DNA from: Rhizobium favelukesii | Lineage (GTDB): Bacteria > Pseudomonadota > Alphaproteobacteria > Rhizobiales > Rhizobiaceae | Reading direction: 5' to 3' | Assembly (NCBI RefSeq): GCF_000577275.2 | Contig: NZ_HG916854.1 | Span: 620,001 to 684,000, forward strand | Length of the DNA: 64,000 nucleotides | Part shown: piece by piece, positions 36,352 through 45,728 of the stretch | How the letters are laid out: each line of letters opens with the position of its first letter | Numbering within the stretch: the stretch's first letter is position 1 | Translations under genes and position numbers: made by a program | Notes under the pieces: generated by a model | Databases searched by the model: none | Seen by the model: only the letters and a program-made list of their open reading frames with translations | Told to the model about the DNA's origin: nothing

Positions 36352-37074
36352 GTGGATGTCAGCGTCAAACGAGAAAGTCTGGAAGCAATGCGCGTATTCG
36401 ACCTTGCCACAACGTCGCTGCGCGAACTGAACAGCGCACTTCACACCATTGCCCCCGGCGCCAATGATATGAATTTCGAGGTCGTCAATCCGCGCGGCAG
36501 CCATTCGGTTGCCGTCGGTATCGATCAGCCGGTCACCGTCGAAGTGCGCGGCAGCGTCGGCTATTATTGCGCAGGGATGAACGACGGCGGCGCCGTGACC
36601 GTCCATGGTTCGGCCGGGCCTGGTGTCGCGGAAAACATGATGTCGGGAACGGTTGTCATCGAGGGAGATGCCAGCCAGTATGCCGGGGCGACAGGTCGCG
36701 GCGGGCTTCTGGTCATCAAGGGCAACGCCGCCTCGCGCTGCGGCATTTCGATGAAGGGCATCGATATCGTCGTTCAAGGCAATATCGGCCATATGTCGGC
36801 CTTCATGGGCCAGTCGGGTCATCTGGTGGTGCTTGGCAATGCCGGCGATGCGCTTGGGGATTCTCTTTACGAGGCCAAGCTGTTCGTGCGCGGCGAGGTG
36901 AAGAGCCTCGGCGCGGACTGCATCCAAAAGGAAATGCGCCCCGAACATATCGAAAAGCTCGCTGAGCTGCTGGAGAGGGCGGGCATTTCCGATGTCAAGC
37001 CGCAGGAGTTCAAGCGCTACGGCTCGGGCCGCACGCTCTACAATTTCAACATCGACAACGCTGATGCGTACTAA
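36352..37074 (+). CDS. mgsB: N-methylglutamate synthase subunit B (GXGXG protein)
   Basis: The protein has 240 aa from a GTG start at 36352, two bases after the mgsA stop. The right-handed beta-helix of glutamate synthase (GXGXG family) is visible as repeated Gly/Ala/Val runs, for example GSVGYYCAGMNDGGAVTV, GPGVAENMMSGTVVIEGDAS, GRGGLLVIKGNAASRCGIS. It is a structural or channel subunit without a catalytic residue of its own (GlxC-like). Confidence 0.9.
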   Translation: MDVSVKRESLEAMRVFDLATTSLRELNSALHTIAPGANDMNFEVVNPRGSHSVAVGIDQPVTVEVRGSVGYYCAGMNDGGAVTVHGSAGPGVAENMMSGTVVIEGDASQYAGATGRGGLLVIKGNAASRCGISMKGIDIVVQGNIGHMSAFMGQSGHLVVLGNAGDALGDSLYEAKLFVRGEVKSLGADCIQKEMRPEHIEKLAELLERAGISDVKPQEFKRYGSGRTLYNFNIDNADAY

Positions 37075-37089
37075 GGCAGGGAACCGTAC

Positions 37090-38418
37090 ATGAGCTATCA
37101 CAACCCCTATACCCCGCCGCGCAAGTCAGCGACCTTCGACGATTATACGCTCGCGGAAATCCGCCGCGCGGCGGCGACCGGTATCTATGACATTCGCGGC
37201 GCCGGCACCAAGCGCAAGGTTCCGCATTTCGATGACCTGCTGTTCCTCGGCGCCTCGATCTCGCGTTATCCGCTCGAAGGCTATCGCGAGAAATGCGACA
37301 CCTCCGTCGTGCTCGGCGCGCGCCATGCGAAGAAGCCGATCGTCCTGAAGACGCCGATTACCATCGCCGGCATGAGCTTCGGTGCTCTTTCGGGCAATGC
37401 CAAGGAAGCACTCGGACGCGGCGCCACGATCGCCGGAACATCGACTACCACCGGTGACGGCGGCATGACGGATGAGGAGCGCGGCCACAGCCAAACGCTC
37501 GTCTACCAGTATCTGCCGTCGCGTTATGGTATGAACCCGAAGGATCTGCGCCGTGCCGATGCCATCGAGATCGTCGTCGGCCAGGGCGCCAAGCCCGGCG
37601 GCGGCGGCATGCTGCTCGGCCAGAAGATTTCCGACCGCGTCGCCAATATGCGTAATCTGCCCAAGGGTATCGATCAGCGCTCGGCCTGCCGTCATCCCGA
37701 TTGGACCGGCCCGGACGATCTCGAAATCAAGATCATGGAGCTGCGCGAAATCACCGATTGGGAAAAGCCGATCTATGTCAAGGTCGGCGGCGCGCGTCCC
37801 TATTACGATACAGCGCTTGCCGTGAAGGCCGGAGCCGACGTGGTCGTGCTCGACGGCATGCAAGGCGGCACGGCGGCGACCCAGGACGTCTTCATCGAGA
37901 ATGTCGGCATGCCGACGCTCGCCTGCATTCGCCCCGCCGTCCAGGCGCTGCAGGATCTCGGCATGCATCGCAAGGTGCAGCTGATCATCTCGGGCGGCAT
38001 CCGCTCGGGTGCCGACGTGGCGAAGGCCTTGGCGCTCGGTGCTGACGCGGTTGCCATCGGTACGGCAGCGCTGGTCGCAATTGGCGATAACGATCCGCAC
38101 TGGGAAGGGGAATACCAGAAGCTCGGAACGACGGCCGGCGCCTATGACGACTGGCACGAGGGAAAGGATCCGGCCGGCATCACCACGCAGGACCCGGAGC
38201 TTTCCAAGCGCCTCGATCCGGTCGCCGCAGGACGCCGTCTCGCCAACTATCTCAAGGTGATGACGCTCGAAGCCCAGACCATCGCGCGCGCCTGCGGCAA
38301 GAACCATCTCCACAATCTGGAACCGGAAGACCTCGTCGCGCTGACGATCGAGGCTTCCGCCATGGCGCAGGTGCCGCTTGCAGGTACCAGCTGGATCCCC
38401 GGCAAGGGAGGCTTCTAG
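37090..38418 (+). CDS. mgsC: N-methylglutamate synthase subunit C (FMN-binding)
   Basis: The protein has 442 aa. The FMN-dependent glutamate synthase domain (Glu_synthase) has TIAGMSFGALSGNAKEALG, GEGGM-like GDGGMTDEERGHSQ, the large loop GQGAKPGGGGMLLGQKIS, and VLDGMQGGTAAT and LIISGGIRSGADVAKALALG for FMN phosphate binding. It transfers methylamine derived from gamma-glutamylmethylamide to 2-oxoglutarate with its partners. It is 16 bp after mgsB and 92 bp before gmaS. Confidence 0.9.
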   Translation: MSYHNPYTPPRKSATFDDYTLAEIRRAAATGIYDIRGAGTKRKVPHFDDLLFLGASISRYPLEGYREKCDTSVVLGARHAKKPIVLKTPITIAGMSFGALSGNAKEALGRGATIAGTSTTTGDGGMTDEERGHSQTLVYQYLPSRYGMNPKDLRRADAIEIVVGQGAKPGGGGMLLGQKISDRVANMRNLPKGIDQRSACRHPDWTGPDDLEIKIMELREITDWEKPIYVKVGGARPYYDTALAVKAGADVVVLDGMQGGTAATQDVFIENVGMPTLACIRPAVQALQDLGMHRKVQLIISGGIRSGADVAKALALGADAVAIGTAALVAIGDNDPHWEGEYQKLGTTAGAYDDWHEGKDPAGITTQDPELSKRLDPVAAGRRLANYLKVMTLEAQTIARACGKNHLHNLEPEDLVALTIEASAMAQVPLAGTSWIPGKGGF

Positions 38419-38509
38419 CCCTCGATAAAACTTCGGCCGTCGCTGATCTTCCAAGGCAGCGGCGGCTATTTCCATGAAAAGGTGTCTGAATAATCCAAAG
38501 GGGAACACA

Positions 38510-39817
38510 GTGACACTCGATCTTGCTACTTTTGCCAAGGACCGTGGCATCAAATATTTCATGATTAGCTATACCGACCTGTTCGGCGGTCAGCGGGCAA
38601 AGCTTGTTCCGGCCGAGGCGATCGCCGACATGCAAAAGGACGGCGCGGGCTTTGCAGGCTTTGCCACCTGGCTCGACCTTACGCCTGCCCATCCCGACCT
38701 CTTCGCGCTTCCGGACGTCTCCGCGGTCATCCAGCTTCCCTGGAAAAAGGACGTTGCCTGGGTCGCCGCCGATTGCGTCATGGAAGAACAGCCGGTGGAC
38801 CAAGCGCCGCGCGTCATGCTGAAACGGCTGATCGCAGAAGCTGCCAAGGAAGGTCTTCGCGTCAAGACCGGCGTCGAGCCGGAATTCTTCCTGATCTCGC
38901 CGGATGGTGGCAAGATTTCCGACGAATACGATACGGCTGAAAAACCCTGCTACGATCAGCAGGCAGTCATGCGCCGTTACGATGTGATCGCCGAAATCTG
39001 CGATTACATGCTCGAACTCGGTTGGAAGCCCTACCAGAACGACCACGAGGATGCGAACGGCCAGTTCGAGATGAACTGGGAATATGACGACGCGCTGCAG
39101 ACGGCCGACAAGCACTCCTTCTTCAAGTTCATGGTGAAAACGGTCGCCGAAAAGCACGGCCTTCGCGCCACCTTCATGCCCAAACCCTTCAAGGGCCTGA
39201 CCGGCAACGGCTGCCACGCTCATATCTCCGTCTGGGATCTGGAAGGCAAGACCAATGCCTTCGCCGACAAGGAAATGCCGTTCGGTCTTTCGGCCAAGGG
39301 CAAGACCTTCCTCGGCGGCATCATGAAGCATGCTTCGGCGCTTGCCGCGGTGACCAATCCGACGGTCAACTCCTACAAGCGCATCAATGCGCCGCGCACC
39401 ATCTCCGGCGCGACCTGGGCCCCGAACACGGTGACGTGGACGGGCAACAACCGCACGCACATGGTCCGCGTTCCAGGTCCGGGGCGGTTCGAACTGCGCC
39501 TGCCGGATGGCGCCGTTAATCCGTACCTGCTCCAGGCGATCATCATTGCCGCGGGCCTGAACGGCATCCGGAAAAACGCCGATCCGGGCCGCCACTACGA
39601 CATCGACATGTACAAGGAAGGCCACACCGTCACCGACGCGCCGCGCCTGCCCCTGAACCTGCTCGATGCGCTCCGGGAGTACGATAAGGATGAGGAACTC
39701 AAGGCCACGCTCGGCACGAGTTTCTCCCGCGCCTACCTGAAGCTCAAGCATCAGGAATGGAATGCCTATGCGTCGCATTTCACCGATTGGGAGCGGCAGA
39801 CGACGCTCGATATCTGA
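38510..39817 (+). CDS. gmaS: Gamma-glutamylmethylamide synthetase (glutamine-synthetase family)
   Basis: The protein has 435 aa from a GTG at 38510 with AAGGGGA just upstream. It is a glutamine-synthetase-fold enzyme that ligates methylamine to glutamate using ATP. It shows the metal-binding GVEPEFFLIS, NDHEDANGQFEMNWEY, the His motif GNGCHAHISVWD, and RVPGPGRFELRLPDGAVNPYL. GmaS is the entry step of the N-methylglutamate pathway. The assignment over ordinary glutamine synthetase III/GlnT rests on the adjoining mgsABC genes. Confidence 0.88.
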   Translation: MTLDLATFAKDRGIKYFMISYTDLFGGQRAKLVPAEAIADMQKDGAGFAGFATWLDLTPAHPDLFALPDVSAVIQLPWKKDVAWVAADCVMEEQPVDQAPRVMLKRLIAEAAKEGLRVKTGVEPEFFLISPDGGKISDEYDTAEKPCYDQQAVMRRYDVIAEICDYMLELGWKPYQNDHEDANGQFEMNWEYDDALQTADKHSFFKFMVKTVAEKHGLRATFMPKPFKGLTGNGCHAHISVWDLEGKTNAFADKEMPFGLSAKGKTFLGGIMKHASALAAVTNPTVNSYKRINAPRTISGATWAPNTVTWTGNNRTHMVRVPGPGRFELRLPDGAVNPYLLQAIIIAAGLNGIRKNADPGRHYDIDMYKEGHTVTDAPRLPLNLLDALREYDKDEELKATLGTSFSRAYLKLKHQEWNAYASHFTDWERQTTLDI

Positions 39818-39877
39818 GGGTTATCGTTTCGAAAAAGAGACGCCACTTCGGCAATCGTTTGATCGGGAAAATGACAT

Positions 39878-40762
39878 ATGAAAAACTTCGTGCTCACCGT
39901 GGCTTGCAAGGCGACCCGGGGAATCGTGGCGGCGATATCCGGCTATCTGGCGGCCAAGGGCTGCAACATCAACGACAGCTCGCAGTTCGACGACATGGAA
40001 TCCGGAAAATTCTTCATGCGCGTCAGCTTCGTTTCCGAAGATCAAAGAAAGATGGAGGAGATTGCCGAAGGCTTCGCCGAAATCGCCAAACCCTTCGGCA
40101 TGAAATACCGCTTCAATGACAGCGACGAGCGCATGAGGGTGCTGCTGATGGTCTCGCGCTTCGGACATTGCCTCAACGACCTGCTCTACCGCTGGAAGAT
40201 CGGGGCGCTACCGATCGAGATCGTCGGCGTCGTTTCCAACCACTTCGAGTACCAGAAGGTAGTGGTCAACCATGACATCCCCTTCCACCACATCAAGGTG
40301 ACGAAGGAGAACAAACCGCAGGCCGAAGCGCGACTGATGGACGTGGTCGAGCAATCCGGCACCGAACTTATTGTGCTTGCCCGCTATATGCAGGTTCTGT
40401 CGGATGCCGTTTGCAAGAAGATGTCGGGCAAGATCATCAACATCCACCACTCGTTCCTGCCGAGCTTCAAGGGCGCAAACCCTTACAAGCAGGCGTTCGA
40501 GCGCGGCGTGAAGCTGATCGGCGCGACCGCCCACTACGTCACCGAAGACTTGGACGAAGGTCCGATCATCGAGCAAGATGTAGCGCGCGTCACGCATGCG
40601 CAATCGGCGGAGGACTATGTCTCGATCGGCCGCGATGTCGAAAGCCAGGTGCTGGCACGCGCCATCCATGCGCACATCCACCACCGAACCTTCATCAATG
40701 GCAACCGTACGGTGATATTCCCGCCGAGCCCCGGCTCCTATGCTTCTGAACGAATGGGGTGA
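39878..40762 (+). CDS. purU: Formyltetrahydrofolate deformylase
   Basis: The protein has 294 aa. An N-terminal ACT domain (about 5-80) is followed by the formyltransferase-like catalytic domain with IVGVVSNH, LARYMQVLSD, INIHHSFLPSFKGANPYKQAFERGVKLIGATAHYVTEDLDEGPII, which contains the catalytic His and Asp. It hydrolyses 10-formyl-THF to formate and THF. In this island it drains C1 units released by N-demethylation. It is 3 bp before folD. Confidence 0.93.
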   Translation: MKNFVLTVACKATRGIVAAISGYLAAKGCNINDSSQFDDMESGKFFMRVSFVSEDQRKMEEIAEGFAEIAKPFGMKYRFNDSDERMRVLLMVSRFGHCLNDLLYRWKIGALPIEIVGVVSNHFEYQKVVVNHDIPFHHIKVTKENKPQAEARLMDVVEQSGTELIVLARYMQVLSDAVCKKMSGKIINIHHSFLPSFKGANPYKQAFERGVKLIGATAHYVTEDLDEGPIIEQDVARVTHAQSAEDYVSIGRDVESQVLARAIHAHIHHRTFINGNRTVIFPPSPGSYASERMG

Positions 40763-40765
40763 ACC

Positions 40766-41665
40766 ATGGCGACGCGAATTGATGGGAAGAAGGCTGCAGC
40801 TTCGGTGATCGAGGCTGTGCGGCTTGCAACGTCGGAGCTTGAGACGGAAGCAGGAGTAACGACCGGACTTGCGGTCATCATCGTCGGTGATGATCCGGCG
40901 AGCCACACCTATGTCGGCGCTAAGCGTCGCCTAGCAAAGGAATGCGGCTTCAACTCCACACAGCACACGCTGCCGGAGGAGACCGCGCAAGATGAGCTCG
41001 CAAGCCTCGTGGCATCACTGAACGACGACGCCGCCGTGCACGGCATCCTGGTACAATTGCCGCTACCGAAGCATCTGGACGCGGATGCGATCATCCAGTC
41101 GATCCGACCGGAGAAAGACGTCGATGGCCTGCATGTGGTCAACGCCGGCAAGCTTGCAACCGGCGATCTGGCAACTGGCCTGATCTCATGCACACCGGCG
41201 GGCGCCATGCGTCTCGTCCGCTCCATCCATGGCGAGGACCTTACGGGTCTGGCAGCCGTCGTCATCGGTCGCTCCAACCTGTTCGGCAAGCCGATGGCGC
41301 AATTGCTGCTCAACGCCAATGCGACGGTAACGACGGCGCATTCGCGCACGAAGGACCTGCCATCACTGGCGCGGGGCGCCGATATCCTCGTGGCGGCGGT
41401 GGGTCGGCCTGAAATGGTGAAGGCAGACCAGATCAAACCGGGCGCGACCGTTATCGATGTCGGAATCAACCGCATCGATGCGCTGGAGCTCGGCGCGGGC
41501 AAGGGCCGCCTGGTCGGCGATGTCGCCTATGACGAAGTTTCCGAAGTCGCTGGCGCGATCACACCGGTTCCGGGCGGTGTCGGGCCGATGACGATCGCGA
41601 TGCTGATGGCCAATACCGTTACCGCCGCCTATCGTACCTGCGGTCGTGAACCACCACGGTTCTAG
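40766..41665 (+). CDS. folD: Methylenetetrahydrofolate dehydrogenase/cyclohydrolase
   Basis: The protein has 299 aa. The family residues are visible: [14 protein letters not shown] (catalytic Lys in the Y-x3-K motif), QLPLPKHLD, the NADP motif [18 protein letters not shown], and [14 protein letters not shown] near the end. It interconverts methylene-, methenyl- and formyl-THF. It works between the demethylases that make methylene-THF and PurU. It is a cluster-borne copy, probably beside a housekeeping folD. Confidence 0.93.
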   Translation: MATRIDGKKAAASVIEAVRLATSELETEAGVTTGLAVIIVGDDPASHTYVGAKRRLAKECGFNSTQHTLPEETAQDELASLVASLNDDAAVHGILVQLPLPKHLDADAIIQSIRPEKDVDGLHVVNAGKLATGDLATGLISCTPAGAMRLVRSIHGEDLTGLAAVVIGRSNLFGKPMAQLLLNANATVTTAHSRTKDLPSLARGADILVAAVGRPEMVKADQIKPGATVIDVGINRIDALELGAGKGRLVGDVAYDEVSEVAGAITPVPGGVGPMTIAMLMANTVTAAYRTCGREPPRF

Positions 41666-41774
41666 ACCGGCGCCAAATGCAACGGCGATACAGAGTTTAT
41701 CACTCTTGCGCGTTTATGCGGCGGCGATATACTGAGGAAATAAATATTCCGCAAAAGAAAATGGGAACGAGAAT

Positions 41775-42908
41775 ATGAGTCTTAGCTGGCGTTTTTCCGC
41801 CCTTGCAGACCGGCATCGGGCACTGGGATCGAACCTTGAGGACTGGAGCGGCATGGGAACCGCCTGGACCTACGACAAGGACATCTATGAAGAGCACATC
41901 GCGGTGCGTACCAAGGCCGGCATCATGGATGTCTCCGGCCTGAAAAAGGTCCATCTCGTCGGCCCGCATGCGATTGCCATCCTGGAATATATCACCACCC
42001 GCGACATGACAAAGGTTTATCCCGGCAAGTCGGTCTATGCCTGCATGCTCAATGATCGCGGCCATTTCACCGACGATTGTATCGTCTATCGCACCGGTCC
42101 CAACTCCTGGATGCTGGTGCACGGCTCCGGGACAGGCTTTGAGGAAATCGTCAAGCAGGCACAGGGCCGCAATTGCGCCGTGCTGTTCGATGACGACCTG
42201 CACGATCTGTCGCTGCAGGGGCCGCTCGCCGTCGACTATCTCGAAAAATACGTGCCCGGCATCCGCGATCTCAAATATTTCCATCACATGCAGGCGACGC
42301 TGTTCGGTGCCCCGGTGATGATCTCGCGCACCGGCTATACCGGCGAACGCGGCTATGAAATCTTCGTGCGCGGCCAGGATGCTGGCATGGTCTGGGACCG
42401 TATCGTCGATGAAGGCAAAGAGATGGGCATCATCCCCGTCTGCTTCAGCGTTCTCGACATGCTGCGGGTGGAAAGCTACCTGCTTTTCTATCCCTACGAC
42501 AATTCGCAGATGTACCCCTTCGCCAACGAGCAGCCCGGCGACAGCCTTTGGGAACTCGGCCTCGATTTCACCGTCAGCCCCGGCAAGACCGGCTTCCGCG
42601 GCGCTGAGGAACATGCTCGCCTGAAAGGCAAGGAGCGCTTCAAGATCTTCGGCCTCCTCGTCGAGGCCGATGGCCCGACCGATCTCGGCGACGAGGTCTG
42701 GGATGGCGACAAGAAGGTGGGCGTCATCACCTGCCCGTCCTATTCCAAGCTCACCAACCGTTCGATGGCGATCATGCGCGTCGATGTTGCCTATGCCGTG
42801 CAGGGCACGAAGCTCCAGGTGAAGGGCAAGAACGTCAACGCGCCGGCGATCGCCCACACCATCACCTTCGACGATCCGAAGAAGACGAAACGGACGGCGC
42901 AGGGCTGA
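41775..42908 (+). CDS. dmmD: GcvT-like aminomethyltransferase of dimethylamine monooxygenase locus
   Basis: The protein has 377 aa and is a folate-binding aminomethyltransferase family member (GCV_T domain: MDVSGLKKVHLVGPHAIAIL; SRTGYTGERGYEIFV; MLRVESYLLFYP; and GFRGAEEHARLKG). It is the first of a dmmDABC set. It is expected to transfer the formaldehyde-level C1 from dimethylamine demethylation to THF. It is 11 bp before dmmA. The gene letter follows the published dmmDABC operon order; I could not check letter use by alignment. Confidence 0.8.
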   Translation: MSLSWRFSALADRHRALGSNLEDWSGMGTAWTYDKDIYEEHIAVRTKAGIMDVSGLKKVHLVGPHAIAILEYITTRDMTKVYPGKSVYACMLNDRGHFTDDCIVYRTGPNSWMLVHGSGTGFEEIVKQAQGRNCAVLFDDDLHDLSLQGPLAVDYLEKYVPGIRDLKYFHHMQATLFGAPVMISRTGYTGERGYEIFVRGQDAGMVWDRIVDEGKEMGIIPVCFSVLDMLRVESYLLFYPYDNSQMYPFANEQPGDSLWELGLDFTVSPGKTGFRGAEEHARLKGKERFKIFGLLVEADGPTDLGDEVWDGDKKVGVITCPSYSKLTNRSMAIMRVDVAYAVQGTKLQVKGKNVNAPAIAHTITFDDPKKTKRTAQG

Positions 42909-42918
42909 GGATATCGGC

Positions 42919-43524
42919 ATGCTCGTACAAGGGATCAAAAGCAGGCCGGAATATAAGGGGCTCGACATCGATCCCCACGCGAAACGCCACCTCTTCGTCC
43001 TTGAGGGCGAAGGGGCTGCGGCCCTTACGGACCGGGTGGAAACCAAGGGCAAGGATTTCCTGGCAAAATCGGAAATCCTCTATCTGGCCGCAGGCGCAGC
43101 GCCAAAGGCCTACGACGTCACTCTATCGGCTTTGACGCCCGATATCTTCTGGCAGGCGCCGACGCTTCAGCCGCTGCTGTTTCGCCTGCGCGCCTGTCTT
43201 GAGCAGGCGCGGATGGGAACGCGGCTCTACATCGCCGGCACCGAAGGCTTCATCGGCCAGATCATGCAGGTGGCGCTCGAATTCGGCATCGATTTCAACT
43301 CGATCCGCACCGAACACCGCGGCTCCACGGCGCGCCGGGTGCAATGCGTCCACTGCAAGGGCATCACCGACAATGTGACCACAAGCCCCTTTGCCTGCAC
43401 CCATTGCGGCTTGCCGCTTCTGGTGCGCGATCACTACTCCAGACGTCTCGGCGCCTTCCAGGGCGTCAACATCGATGCGGAAGAACCGGGTACTGCGCCA
43501 GCCCCTGAGGAGATGTTCCCGTGA
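42919..43524 (+). CDS. dmmA: Dimethylamine monooxygenase subunit DmmA
   Basis: The protein has 201 aa and matches the DmmA family. A C-terminal zinc-binding part has CVHCKG and CTHCGLPLLVRDHYSRRLGAFQGV. There is no membrane or signal segment. DmmA is one of three subunits of the enzyme that oxidises dimethylamine to methylamine. It overlaps the next gene by 4 bp (ATGA-type), so the two are translationally coupled. Confidence 0.82.
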   Translation: MLVQGIKSRPEYKGLDIDPHAKRHLFVLEGEGAAALTDRVETKGKDFLAKSEILYLAAGAAPKAYDVTLSALTPDIFWQAPTLQPLLFRLRACLEQARMGTRLYIAGTEGFIGQIMQVALEFGIDFNSIRTEHRGSTARRVQCVHCKGITDNVTTSPFACTHCGLPLLVRDHYSRRLGAFQGVNIDAEEPGTAPAPEEMFP

Positions 43525-44486
43525 GCCTCAATACCGACATGCCTGTGCGGGTCGCTGCGGTGACGCAGGTGACCGATTTGGTCAAACGCTTCCGCTTCGA
43601 GCGGATGGATGGCCATCCCATGCCGTTCTTCTCCGGCGGCGCCCATGTCGTCGTCTCGATGAACGACAATGGCCTTTTGCGCCGCAATCCCTACTCGCTG
43701 ATGTCCAATCCCAACGACAACAGCGCCTATGAAATCAGCGTGCTCAGGGTTCCCAATTCCCGTGGCGGCTCGATCTTCATGCACGAACAGGTGAGGCCCG
43801 GCGATCAGCTGACCGTCAGCCAGCCGGTCAATCTCTTCGCGCCGGACCATCGCGGCCGCAAAAATATCCTGTTTGCCGGCGGCATCGGCATCACCCCGTT
43901 CATCGCCATGATGGAGCAGTTTAACCGCGACAATATCGCGTTTGAACTTCACTACGCCATCCGCTCCCGTTCGCACGGCGCCTACTGGCAGCAGCTGCTC
44001 GACCGCTACGGCCCGCGCCGGATCAAGATCTACGTCGACGAGGAAAAGACCACCATTCCCGTTGCCGAGATAGCCGACAACCAGCCGCTCGGTACGCATC
44101 TGTATGTCTGCGGTCCGGCCGGCATGATCGACGGCGTGCTGATGACGGCGCTGAAAGCCGGCTGGCCGAAGGAAAACCTGCATTCGGAACGTTTCCTTGC
44201 GCCGCCCGCCGGCCTGCCGTTCCAGGTCTTCCTCGAAAAATCCAAGATCCAGATGACCGTCGGCGAACACCAGAGCATTCTGGAGGCGGCCGAAGCCCAT
44301 GGCTGCGATGCCCCCTACATGTGCCGCGGCGGCGCCTGCGGCCAGTGCGAAACGGAGGTGTCGTCCTGCGACGGCACGCTGGAGCACAACGATATCTACC
44401 TGTCGGACGAAGAGAAGGCGTCCGGCAAGAAGGTTATGATCTGCGTCTCGCGTTTCAAAGGCCAGCAACTCGTTCTTCAACTCTAA
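43521..44486 (+). CDS. dmmB: Dimethylamine monooxygenase reductase subunit (PDR/VanB type)
   Basis: The protein has 321 aa: an FMN/FAD-binding reductase domain (RRNPYSLMSNPND, about 60), an NAD-binding domain (ILFAGGIGITPFIAMM, YVCGPAGMIDGVL) and a C-terminal plant-type 2Fe-2S ferredoxin (CDAPYMCRGGACGQCETEV, then a fourth Cys in MICVSR). It supplies electrons from NAD(P)H to the oxygenase. The subunit letter is by operon order. Confidence 0.85.
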   Translation: MSLNTDMPVRVAAVTQVTDLVKRFRFERMDGHPMPFFSGGAHVVVSMNDNGLLRRNPYSLMSNPNDNSAYEISVLRVPNSRGGSIFMHEQVRPGDQLTVSQPVNLFAPDHRGRKNILFAGGIGITPFIAMMEQFNRDNIAFELHYAIRSRSHGAYWQQLLDRYGPRRIKIYVDEEKTTIPVAEIADNQPLGTHLYVCGPAGMIDGVLMTALKAGWPKENLHSERFLAPPAGLPFQVFLEKSKIQMTVGEHQSILEAAEAHGCDAPYMCRGGACGQCETEVSSCDGTLEHNDIYLSDEEKASGKKVMICVSRFKGQQLVLQL

Positions 44487-44519
44487 CAGTCGTATTCAGA
44501 CAAAAGGAGGTCCGGACAG

Positions 44520-45560
44520 ATGACCATCACGTTCAGGAACGAAACGTTCCGCGACGATTTCACCTTCCGCAACAGCCTCTACAACATCAGGCGTTTCCCC
44601 TTCCCCTTCGATCGCGACGAATACATGTATTCGGTCAACATGGAGCCGCATGTCCGGGGCAAAGCGGACAGCGTTTTCGAAAACCTCATCGATGTCGACG
44701 AGCACTATGTCGCCGAGATGCAGGACCGGGCGATGGTGTTGAGGGAAGATCCGCTACGATGCCAGGCGCTACCGCATATGATGGCTGCGCAATGGGATAC
44801 GCTGGAACTCCTTATGGAGCATCAGGCACAGGACTATCCCGACCACTTTACACTGGAAAAGAACGGCGACCGCTGGCGCTGGATCAACCGACCGATGGGT
44901 ATCGACGACACCTTCACCTTCGGCGATCCGTCCACCCTGCCCTATCCGCCGATGGAATATATCACCCGTCAGGCCCAGGGGGATTTCTGCATCGTCGACC
45001 AGCGCGACAACAATCTCTGGATGGATGCCGGCATGGTCACCACCCAGGCCGACTGGTCGCTCGATTTCGATATCGGCATGAACTTCATGGAATGGCACGG
45101 TCCCGTGCCGCTCGCCCACCAGATCGGCGTGTTCGAACGGGCGCTGAAATTCCTGCTCAACCTGCAGCAGGGCAAACCGACCCGCCGCCTGAACTGGACG
45201 ATGACCGTCAATCCGCGGCTCGATACCTCACCGGAAAACTATCACAAATGGGGTCCGGACCGCACGACGGTCACGCCCGAGAATGTCGGGCAGAAGTTGC
45301 ATCTGCGTGTCGAATTGCAGAGCCTCTGGCGCCTGCCGCGCTCCAACGCCATCCTCTTCGTGATCCGCTGCTATCTCATCAGCCTCGAAGAACTGGTCAC
45401 CGTACCCAAATGGGGCCGCCGCCTACCGCGTGTGTTGAAAAGCCTGCCGCCGGAGATCGCCGATTACAAGGGTCTGACCCGCAACCGGCCGATCATGATC
45501 GACTGGCTGGCAAAATACGACGACCGGGCACCGACGAGTGCGGGGATTTATCCGGATTGA
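44520..45560 (+). CDS. dmmC: Heme-dependent oxidative N-demethylase subunit (DUF3445)
   Basis: The protein has 346 aa of the DUF3445 family, annotated as heme-dependent oxidative N-demethylase. Visible runs are RRFPFPFDRDEYMYSVNMEP, WRWINRPMGIDDTFTFGDPS, YPPMEYITRQAQGDF, DFDIGMNFMEWHGPVPL and RVELQSLWRLPRSNAILFVIRCYL. It is probably the oxygenase part of dimethylamine monooxygenase. AAAGGAGG (44502-44509) precedes the start, 34 bp after dmmB. Confidence 0.82.
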   Translation: MTITFRNETFRDDFTFRNSLYNIRRFPFPFDRDEYMYSVNMEPHVRGKADSVFENLIDVDEHYVAEMQDRAMVLREDPLRCQALPHMMAAQWDTLELLMEHQAQDYPDHFTLEKNGDRWRWINRPMGIDDTFTFGDPSTLPYPPMEYITRQAQGDFCIVDQRDNNLWMDAGMVTTQADWSLDFDIGMNFMEWHGPVPLAHQIGVFERALKFLLNLQQGKPTRRLNWTMTVNPRLDTSPENYHKWGPDRTTVTPENVGQKLHLRVELQSLWRLPRSNAILFVIRCYLISLEELVTVPKWGRRLPRVLKSLPPEIADYKGLTRNRPIMIDWLAKYDDRAPTSAGIYPD

Positions 45561-45561
45561 G

Positions 45562-45690
45562 GGAATAAGACCCTCCCAACCCTAGCCACAAGGGGGAGGG
45601 AGTTGACCGAATATGCCGCCTGCCCATCGCTGCAGGACTGTGAAGGCAAGGCTTCCACAGTCCACCCCCTCCCCTTGGGGAGGGCTCATT
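45562..45690. repeat. Intergenic palindromic repeat (rhizobial REP/RIME-like)
   Basis: The segment between dmmC and tmm has two CCCTCCC/GGGAGGG dyads at 45572-45600 and 45665-45684, and a hairpin GGACTGTG-AAG ... CTT-CCACAGTCC around 45636-45664. Such palindromes recur between rhizobial genes. It may also act as a terminator or mRNA stabiliser. Confidence 0.5.
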
Positions 45691-45728
45691 TAGAAGCCTA
45701 CACCGACATAAAAAGGGAACAAAAATAT

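Noticed and set aside
37126..38562. Minus-strand ORF of 478 codons
   Set aside because: Antisense to mgsC, which has clear FMN glutamate synthase motifs. High-GC codon bias leaves the opposite frame open.
38252..39778. Minus-strand ORF of 508 codons
   Set aside because: Antisense to gmaS; no recognisable domain.
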